From: Deltaproteobacteria bacterium
GTDB lineage: Bacteria; UBA10199; DSSB01
Assembly: GCA_021772695.1 (NCBI GenBank)
Contig: JAJFLL010000190.1
Span: forward strand, 1-12,473
Direction of reading: 5' to 3'
DNA length: 12,473 nt
The position numbers and the translations under genes are program-made. Positions 6,510-12,473 of this stretch are shown piece by piece (position 1 is the stretch's first letter; each line of letters starts with the position of its first letter). The notes beneath the pieces were generated by a model. The model was not told the DNA's origin. It made no database searches and saw only the letters and a list, made by a program, of their open reading frames with translations.

Positions 6510-6917
6510 ATGTTGGGTGAACTCACATCGAAAATCAAGCTTCATGCGCCCCCAGGGCCAATGTCGGTAAGTGAAGCCTTGAATCATCCCCGATTGGTAC
6601 GCAAAGAATTTGAAGTACCCCTGGTCATGCGCGGCCGGGATCCCCTATTGGTGGGCCGTGATGAATCCTTGGCCAACCTTGTCATTAAAGATGGGTATAT
6701 ATCACGCACCCATGCAGCCATTTTTCAAGAAGATGGGAACTTTTTTGTTCAAGATCTCCATTCCAAAAACGGGACCTTCCTAAACGGAGAAAAACTCGAT
6801 TCCGGCCAGAGGTCGGGGCGGCCCTTAGAAAACGGCGACCGAATCGGTTTTAATATCGTCGAATTCGAGTTTATCATCCCGGAAGACAGCGAATCTGTCG
6901 GCCCGGTCAATTCTTAG
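6510..6917 (+). CDS. Stand-alone FHA domain protein
   Basis: A 135-residue protein made almost entirely of a forkhead-associated (FHA) domain, a module that binds phosphothreonine peptides. The signature residues are present: Gly49-Arg50 at the first binding loop, S65-R-T-H68-A in the second, and N87-G88-T-F-L-N-G in the third, followed by N-G-D-R-I at 108-112. These are the residues that contact the phosphopeptide, so the domain should be functional. About 33 residues precede the domain and the last dozen are an acidic tail. There is no signal peptide or membrane segment, so it should be cytoplasmic. It is preceded by a strong GGAGGGG site and by a terminator that isolates it from the gene upstream. 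No Ser/Thr kinase, phosphatase or secretion-system gene is nearby, so its partner is unknown. Its stop (TAG, 6915-6917) overlaps the stop of the convergent Omp85 gene. Confidence 0.92.
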   Translation: MLGELTSKIKLHAPPGPMSVSEALNHPRLVRKEFEVPLVMRGRDPLLVGRDESLANLVIKDGYISRTHAAIFQEDGNFFVQDLHSKNGTFLNGEKLDSGQRSGRPLENGDRIGFNIVEFEFIIPEDSESVGPVNS

Positions 6918-9685
6918 AAAAAGTATCCGAAAGAAAAGTGTACTCGATTGCTGGTGGAATCCGTTGGTTCGGGATCAAGAATAAATCCCCAATCGACTCG
7001 GATCGGTCCTACCGGTGTGACGTAGCGAATCCCCGGTCCAGCCGAGTGCCTCAAGGTGGTCAGATTGACTTCCGTGATACCGTTGGTCACCACACCCGAA
7101 TCTAAAAAGGCCACCACCTGAAATTTATTAAAGGCTCGAACAATTAATTCTAGATTATGAACCAACGAAAAGGTTCCACCGCTAGGAAGTAATGCGTCCT
7201 GTTGGAATCCCCGAACCGTATTGTCACCTCCTAAATAAAGCCTGGAATCGGCCGGAACCAAGGTAGAGCTGGGAACCTTGAAGATATTGGCCACCCGGAG
7301 GGCGTTGGCGATGGTGACCCGGGAAAAGGGGGAATACCAATGCCCCATATTGGCGCGTACCGTAGAATAATTACCGTCCAGGGTGAAGAATTGGTTGGTT
7401 AGGGCTGCGGTTCCGCTCAGGTAGGTACCCCGGTGTGGGTCTCCGAAATTGTCGCGGGTATCGCGGGTAACCCCAAGTGTTGTGGTCAAACGGGTTTGGT
7501 CATTGGGCACAAAGGTCGGATTGATAACATTAAATACAGTGTTACTGGTATTGACATCGTTGAAACTGAAATCCAAGCGGCCCCAGGTATATACGGTACG
7601 GTTCAGCTGTTTAAATAGCGACCCGTAAACTCCTACCGAATTATTTAAGAAAAAAGGCCGATCTTCTCTGCCACCGTAGGCACCTAGGGTCAATTGTAAT
7701 CCCGTTCCCAATACCCGCGGATCGATATAATTGGCTTCGGCTCGGTTGACCTGCGTGCCGGCCTGCACCTTGAAATTGAGATTTTTTCCACTGCCACGGA
7801 AGTTCAGTTTATTAAAAACGACCTTTCCGCTGATGCCCAAATCAGTATTATAGCCGATTTCAAAATCAAGAACCTTATCCTTTTTTTCTTGGACCCTAAC
7901 CACCACATTGACTTGATCCCTTAAACTAGTCAGTCCCAAGGTTTCTACCGCCACCACATTGAAAATTCCTAAGCGACGCAAGTTGAGTTGGGATTGCAGC
8001 AGTTTCTGCGTGGAAAATGCATCTCCTTCTTTAATTCTCATATTTTGCCGGATCACCTTTTCTTTAGTTTTGATATTTCCGACAAAAATGATTTTTCCGA
8101 TGGTGACCGGTTTGCCTTCTGTGACCGTATAGGTGACATTGTAGACATCGGGCGCCACCTCGACCGCATCATGACTTACTGTTGTATAGGGCCGCCCCTT
8201 ATTGGCTAGGTCTACCAAGATGGTCTGAATATCATCATTCAGACGTTCCACACTATAAAAGGCATTGGGCTGCAGGACTAATTTTTCTTGAATACCCTCG
8301 GTGAGGTCTTCGGGAAGCCCCAATAGTTGCATTTCTTTGACCTGAGCCCGCGGTCCTTCCTCGATGTCTATGGTAAGACTCACCATGTCACCCAGTGGTG
8401 TATAGGTCTTTAACCAACTCACGATTTTGGCTTTTAAGTAACCCTCCTCATGATAAAAAGTGGTGATACTATGGAGGTCTTGTTCAAACAGCGGCTGATA
8501 AAAATAACCCGGACTGAATAGCCCGTTTTCTTTGGTGACAATGAGATCTTTTAACTTACCTTCACTGTAATGGGCGTTGCCATTGAATTTAATTTCGAGC
8601 ACCTTGCGTTGCTCACCTTCAGTTATCTTAAAAATGATAAGGTAATAATCTTTATTGAGTTTGATTCGTTCCCATTCGACCTTGACGGCCTCGAAGCCGC
8701 GTTCCTGATAAAATTTAGTTAATTCCTTCTTACTGGCGTCCAACTCGAATTCGTCAAAGTCTCCCCCCTCATAAACGGTGATATTTTTCTTTAAAGTTTT
8801 GGTGAAAAAATGATCATTGCCTTCGAAGGCTAATTTGATTCGAGGTCCTTGTCTGATCAGTAGATCTAGGTCGATTTTTTTTGCGTCATAATCAAAGTAT
8901 TCACTGCCCACCCGAACTCGAGCCCTGACAAAACCTTTGCGTTTGTAGATGTCGGTGATTTTTTGCAGATCTTTCTTAAGTTGCTTTGGTTTGAAATGAA
9001 AAAAGGTAAAAACGATGCTTTTGATTCGGCCTTCGTTCAGTGCGGTATTTCCTTCGACGGTAGTCTTTCGTAGTCGGTAGGTGGTGCCTTTTTTGATCCT
9101 AAAGTATAAAGTTACCTGGTGGTTTTCTTTGTCGTAATCTTCAATGGCAAGCACGGTGGTGCCATAATAACCTTCATTTTCATAGAGCTGATCCAGTCGA
9201 TCCACCTGTTCGGCAAGTTTGTCATGTTGATAGATGATCCCTGGGTTCAAAAAGAGTGTTTGGCGTACTTTTGATTCTAAGAGCGGGTAATTGCCTTTGA
9301 TGTGGATCTGTTTGATTACAAAACCTTCTTCTAAATCGTAGTTCAAGGTAACCTTGTCGCCGTCGTATTCCACCAAGACTTCAACCTTGGAAAAAATTCC
9401 CCATTTTCTTAGATCGTTGATGGAGTTTTCAAGTTTCTTACGCGTAAAAGAGTCACCGACTTTCAATGTGGCGATGTCGGCCACTAAGTTGCCTGATACG
9501 GAATTAATTCCAGTAAAAGTAATTTTATCGATGGTTCCGAGGATTTCATCTTCTGCATCAGGCTGGGTTTCGGCTTCAAGTAGGGGGTCTTCTTTTGAAG
9601 GAGGCAGGGGGTCTTGAGCATAGGTCGGAGATGCCCATCCGCCAAAAACCACTAGTATCAATAGAATGCCTAAAAATGCTCGCAT
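6914..9685 (-). CDS. Omp85/BamA-family outer-membrane protein with seven POTRA domains (TamA-like role)
   Basis: A 923-residue Omp85-superfamily protein of the outer membrane. Residues 1-23 form a signal peptide (cleavage after T-Y-A), followed by an acidic linker. I count seven POTRA domains: about 50-121, 122-200, 201-280, 281-357, 358-444, 445-524 and 525-602. Each starts with a strand leading to G-N or an equivalent and ends with an E-G/K-G/Q-G turn. The C-terminal 320 residues are the 16-stranded barrel (bacterial surface antigen), with the conserved D-T-R-D-N...H-R-G-T segment (742-754), the loop-6 V-R-G-F motif (824-827) and a terminal Phe. E. coli BamA has five POTRAs in 810 residues and TamA has three in 577, so this protein is unusually long. 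It begins 1 base after the TamB-like stop and has no Shine-Dalgarno close to its ATG, which suggests translational coupling. With TamB it probably forms an envelope-spanning translocation or lipid-transfer complex. It is not in the usual bamA-skp-lpxD setting as far as can be seen, so I favour a TamA-like role, but cannot exclude that it is the sole BamA. Confidence 0.92.
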   Translation of the reverse strand: MRAFLGILLILVVFGGWASPTYAQDPLPPSKEDPLLEAETQPDAEDEILGTIDKITFTGINSVSGNLVADIATLKVGDSFTRKKLENSINDLRKWGIFSKVEVLVEYDGDKVTLNYDLEEGFVIKQIHIKGNYPLLESKVRQTLFLNPGIIYQHDKLAEQVDRLDQLYENEGYYGTTVLAIEDYDKENHQVTLYFRIKKGTTYRLRKTTVEGNTALNEGRIKSIVFTFFHFKPKQLKKDLQKITDIYKRKGFVRARVRVGSEYFDYDAKKIDLDLLIRQGPRIKLAFEGNDHFFTKTLKKNITVYEGGDFDEFELDASKKELTKFYQERGFEAVKVEWERIKLNKDYYLIIFKITEGEQRKVLEIKFNGNAHYSEGKLKDLIVTKENGLFSPGYFYQPLFEQDLHSITTFYHEEGYLKAKIVSWLKTYTPLGDMVSLTIDIEEGPRAQVKEMQLLGLPEDLTEGIQEKLVLQPNAFYSVERLNDDIQTILVDLANKGRPYTTVSHDAVEVAPDVYNVTYTVTEGKPVTIGKIIFVGNIKTKEKVIRQNMRIKEGDAFSTQKLLQSQLNLRRLGIFNVVAVETLGLTSLRDQVNVVVRVQEKKDKVLDFEIGYNTDLGISGKVVFNKLNFRGSGKNLNFKVQAGTQVNRAEANYIDPRVLGTGLQLTLGAYGGREDRPFFLNNSVGVYGSLFKQLNRTVYTWGRLDFSFNDVNTSNTVFNVINPTFVPNDQTRLTTTLGVTRDTRDNFGDPHRGTYLSGTAALTNQFFTLDGNYSTVRANMGHWYSPFSRVTIANALRVANIFKVPSSTLVPADSRLYLGGDNTVRGFQQDALLPSGGTFSLVHNLELIVRAFNKFQVVAFLDSGVVTNGITEVNLTTLRHSAGPGIRYVTPVGPIRVDWGFILDPEPTDSTSNRVHFSFGYFF

Positions 9686-9686
9686 G

Positions 9687-12473
9687 TTAAAAAAATAAAA
9701 ACCTTAAAGCCAAATTGAAATCAAAGGTGCCATCGTTAAATTGGGTGGCTTTGACGAGAATATTGTCTAAAAGCAAATATTCCATCTGCACACCTTGTAA
9801 GGGTCGATCTACTCCTAAGTCGGTCTTAAACTCTAAACTGAGACGGTCGGTCAGTTTCTTTCCTACCACCAGGGAAGAAAAACTATTGGAGCTAGGGTCA
9901 CTAGCTTCCAATCGAAAAATATCTAAATGGGCTTTCTGAGACAGAGGTTTTTGAATGACCTGAGAGAGTTGGGTGGCGATCACGGTGCTCGCTAGATTGC
10001 CTCCGGACAATTTTCTCTGTGCATCTCCAGGTAATACTCCGGTGAAAATCAAAGCAGTAATATCCCGACGCTCTAGTGGAGGATTGCTAAAAAATTGCAT
10101 TTGTAGGTTGTCAGTAAAACCTACTACGTGAGCTTCTACAGTCGTGGTGTCAAAACTGGTCTGGTAGGTCTTTTCAAAGGTGAGGTCTACATAGGGGCCC
10201 TTTTTAGGATCGCGGAAATCGATGGAACCGCGCGCGTCCTCAAAATCCACCGTGAAGTAATGCAACTGTCCACTCAAGACTTCAAGGGCTCCGCTGAATA
10301 CCGGGTTGGTGGCATCGCCGGTAACTTTAATGTCTGAATTAAAGAAAATTCGGGCAATATTATTTTTTACCGCCAGTTCTCCTGGGGAACGCACTTGTAG
10401 GTCTAGTTTGATGTTCTTGAATACATCTGATTGATCCTCCTTTAAGGAAGAAACCTCCGGTTTTAAAAAGGACTCAACGATGTCAAAGTCGCGGGAATAA
10501 ACCCCTTCGTTGATATCCATGGTTCCTGAAAGGGTGACGGCTGCCGCAGGACCTTTTAATGCGAATTCTCCGCTAAAGATGACCTTGTAAATGCCGGGGT
10601 CGGAAATGGCCACTTCACGGGTGGATATTTTCAAATCATAAAAACTAGGTTTTCCACCCTGAAGGGAGATGGGCCCATTGATAATCAAATCGCCTTCACG
10701 CATGGTTCCGGAAAGTTTTTCGAAAACGATGGCTTGGGGGCTGAATTGTATTTTTCCGTTTAGCCCCTCTATTTGGCCGCGTATGGGTCTAAGGGTTACC
10801 CCAGCATTGGTAAAGGATATATCCCCCAACAAATGCGGCTGTTCGTAGGTCCCTCCCACCTTCAAGTTTAGATTGGCGAATCCTTCTCCGTCTCGAAAGT
10901 ATTGTGGAAGAAACTCTAAAACACCCAGATCAAGATTGCCGTCGAGTTTTAAATCGATGGGGCCATCCAAGGTATAAGTTCCGGTAAGAGAAAACTTTTC
11001 GTTTCCGGCCGCTAATCCAACTTGTTTAAAAATTACCTTGGGCGGACGAATCTCAATCAATATGGGCCCATTATTATGAATTTCTCCTTCCTCTAGAGGG
11101 ACCTGGAGTTTAGAAAATTGTAAATCAATACTAGACGGATTTTTTTCCATGCCGATTTTCATTTCGACTTGACCGTCAGCCGTGGATTCCTGCTGGGGCA
11201 GCCCCATGCTCGCCAGTACCGGACGTAGGTCGAGGTCGGTATATTTTGCGATGACCTGAACAAAATTGGGACTACTGCGAAGAAATTTACCGTCGAGGTT
11301 CATGCCGGGAAGTAGTGGGCCCTGCACCGTCCAGCCTTTGTCATCGAATTTGAAGATGATCGGAGAGGTGATGTTCAAGGGGTCAAAATCAGGCGGTTTA
11401 AATTCAGTCGGGTTTAAGATGAATTGATTATTCTCTAACTTCGCAGTGGTTTCGACGTAATCAAAAGAAAAATTATAGACCACAAATTTATCAATTTTGG
11501 CCTGTAAGGTGCCCCGCTCAACGGAGTTGGGTAGGGCGACCATTTCAAAGGTGCCACTTACTTTTCCCTTGAATTCAGGATTTTCCAATAATTCTCCAGC
11601 GTCTAAACCTTCGAACTGGGCTTTCAATTCGGTGGACCGTTTATCTTTATCGAAGAGGCTGCTGGTGCGCACATCTACTTTGGTACTGTATTCGATACCT
11701 ACCGGAGAACCACCAGTGAAGGTGAGCAGGCCGTTGTCAATATCAAAGACTCCACTTATCTTCCCAAAATTCATAAAGGAATATCCGGTTTTTTCTGCCT
11801 GAGCAGTAAAATGAAAATTTGGATTTTTGAAAGGGCCTTTGATGGTGCCTTCCGCACGGGTGTCGCCGCTCAGATCCAATTCGGCGATGGCGTTGATGAG
11901 TGTGGTTAAATCGAAATCTTCAGCATTGATTTTTACATCGAGAAGCTGGTCGGCAAAGTCCACATTGCCACTGGCCTGTAGATTCATGCCCGTAGAATCT
12001 ATTTTGAATTCCTGTAGTTGAAGATCACCGGCTTTCAAGGCTCCCGATAGGGTCAACTTATAATCCGGAGTATTGTCGTGGCTGCGGTTGCCAAAGGCAG
12101 TGGCAGTTAATTTTAGCGACCCATTTAGTTCGCTGAGTTTGTAACCGCTGACCTCGGCACGTAAATCAAATTGAATGCCTGAAAAGGTTTCTGTCAATCG
12201 CTCGGACGCCTTGGGAATGGCGGCAAATGAAATGGGTTTGGGGGTTTTTAATTCTACCTTGTAGAGACTTTGTTTGGGAATGTAGTCAATGTCGACGAAC
12301 AGTTCCCCATTTTGATTTTGAAACTTACCTTCGATCAGATAGAGAGTTTCCCCACCAATGCGAAAATCCGCAGAAAATTGGCTGGGAGGCAGATCCCCAA
12401 TTTCCACGCCCATTAGGGCAAAAGACCCTTTGGCTTGGCTGACCAAAAAAGTAAAATCCTTTAGCACGGGAAA
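9687..12473 (-). CDS. TamB-like translocation/assembly module protein (5' end outside window)
   Basis: The C-terminal 928 residues of a TamB (DUF490) family protein, an AsmA-clan periplasmic beta-taco protein anchored in the inner membrane and reaching to the outer-membrane Omp85 partner. The frame is open through the right edge. The GTG at 12467 is probably internal, because the N-terminal anchor helix is missing and E. coli TamB has about 1259 residues. The visible part is a long run of amphipathic beta strands with repeated phrases of the L-x-G-x-I-x-x-G-x-F type. The last 350 residues or so carry the family's C-terminal domain: a G-x-L-x-V-L-S-G-Q-L-x-Y segment, then S-N-P-P-L-x-x-x-D-I-x-A-L-I-F-T-G (about 794-809, numbered from that GTG), V-G-K-K-L-T-D-R-L-S-L-E, and a terminal barrel-like strand ending in Phe-Phe. 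That end is the part expected to contact the Omp85 protein encoded just downstream. Known roles in the family are outer-membrane protein assembly and phospholipid transport. Confidence 0.92.
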   Translation of the reverse strand, partial: FPVLKDFTFLVSQAKGSFALMGVEIGDLPPSQFSADFRIGGETLYLIEGKFQNQNGELFVDIDYIPKQSLYKVELKTPKPISFAAIPKASERLTETFSGIQFDLRAEVSGYKLSELNGSLKLTATAFGNRSHDNTPDYKLTLSGALKAGDLQLQEFKIDSTGMNLQASGNVDFADQLLDVKINAEDFDLTTLINAIAELDLSGDTRAEGTIKGPFKNPNFHFTAQAEKTGYSFMNFGKISGVFDIDNGLLTFTGGSPVGIEYSTKVDVRTSSLFDKDKRSTELKAQFEGLDAGELLENPEFKGKVSGTFEMVALPNSVERGTLQAKIDKFVVYNFSFDYVETTAKLENNQFILNPTEFKPPDFDPLNITSPIIFKFDDKGWTVQGPLLPGMNLDGKFLRSSPNFVQVIAKYTDLDLRPVLASMGLPQQESTADGQVEMKIGMEKNPSSIDLQFSKLQVPLEEGEIHNNGPILIEIRPPKVIFKQVGLAAGNEKFSLTGTYTLDGPIDLKLDGNLDLGVLEFLPQYFRDGEGFANLNLKVGGTYEQPHLLGDISFTNAGVTLRPIRGQIEGLNGKIQFSPQAIVFEKLSGTMREGDLIINGPISLQGGKPSFYDLKISTREVAISDPGIYKVIFSGEFALKGPAAAVTLSGTMDINEGVYSRDFDIVESFLKPEVSSLKEDQSDVFKNIKLDLQVRSPGELAVKNNIARIFFNSDIKVTGDATNPVFSGALEVLSGQLHYFTVDFEDARGSIDFRDPKKGPYVDLTFEKTYQTSFDTTTVEAHVVGFTDNLQMQFFSNPPLERRDITALIFTGVLPGDAQRKLSGGNLASTVIATQLSQVIQKPLSQKAHLDIFRLEASDPSSNSFSSLVVGKKLTDRLSLEFKTDLGVDRPLQGVQMEYLLLDNILVKATQFNDGTFDFNLALRFLFF

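Noticed and set aside
6326..6520. A 64-codon plus-strand frame between the thrombospondin-repeat and FHA genes.
   Set aside because: It runs through the intrinsic terminator at 6340-6370 and into the start of the FHA gene, and its start has no ribosome binding site.
6914..9685. Calling the Omp85 gene bamA.
   Set aside because: Seven POTRA-like units, the tamB neighbour and the absence of skp/lpxD/fabZ on the downstream side argue against assigning the symbol without a genome-wide comparison.

Overview
The window looks like chromosomal DNA of a Gram-negative bacterium with a didermic envelope, most likely a deltaproteobacterium in the broad sense (Myxococcota, Bdellovibrionota or an uncultured relative). 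The evidence is an Omp85/BamA-type outer-membrane protein with a TamB partner, and a secreted protein that combines a Myxococcus-type cysteine-rich repeat, thrombospondin type-3 repeats and a Gly-Cys/transmembrane/basic C-terminal tail. No tRNA, rRNA, insertion sequence, CRISPR array or phage gene was seen. Base composition looks moderate and fairly even by eye, with the right-hand third somewhat richer in AT. Taxonomy is inferred from domain content only.

Layout, left to right. (1) Positions 1-1389 (+) hold the C-terminal part of an acidic, cysteine-free protein of unknown function that is open at the left edge. (2) Positions 1397-4078 (-) hold a two-gene lipid operon: a PlsC-like acyltransferase with a membrane-anchored N-terminal extension, followed by a YjjU-like patatin lipase. 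(3) Positions 4079-4364 are a divergent intergenic region with three tandem 9-bp A-rich repeats. (4) Positions 4365-6299 (+) encode the secreted, probably cell-surface, thrombospondin type-3 repeat protein, closed by a strong intrinsic terminator at 6340-6370. (5) Positions 6510-6917 (+) encode a small stand-alone FHA protein whose stop codon overlaps the stop of the gene opposite. (6) Positions 6914-12473 (-) hold a tightly coupled pair: a TamB-like gene (5' end beyond the right edge) followed one base later by an Omp85 protein with seven predicted POTRA domains.

How the genes may work together. The right-hand pair should form an envelope-spanning TamA/TamB-type assembly that moves lipid or helps insert outer-membrane proteins. 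The acyltransferase and patatin lipase can be read as a deacylation/reacylation pair that remodels membrane phospholipids. The common theme is envelope biogenesis, but the two lipid-related operons are separate transcription units and no direct link between them is shown. The most unusual observations are the seven-POTRA Omp85 downstream of, rather than upstream of, tamB, and the CTERM-like tail on the calcium-repeat protein. I found no clear defence system or other wholly new multi-gene system.
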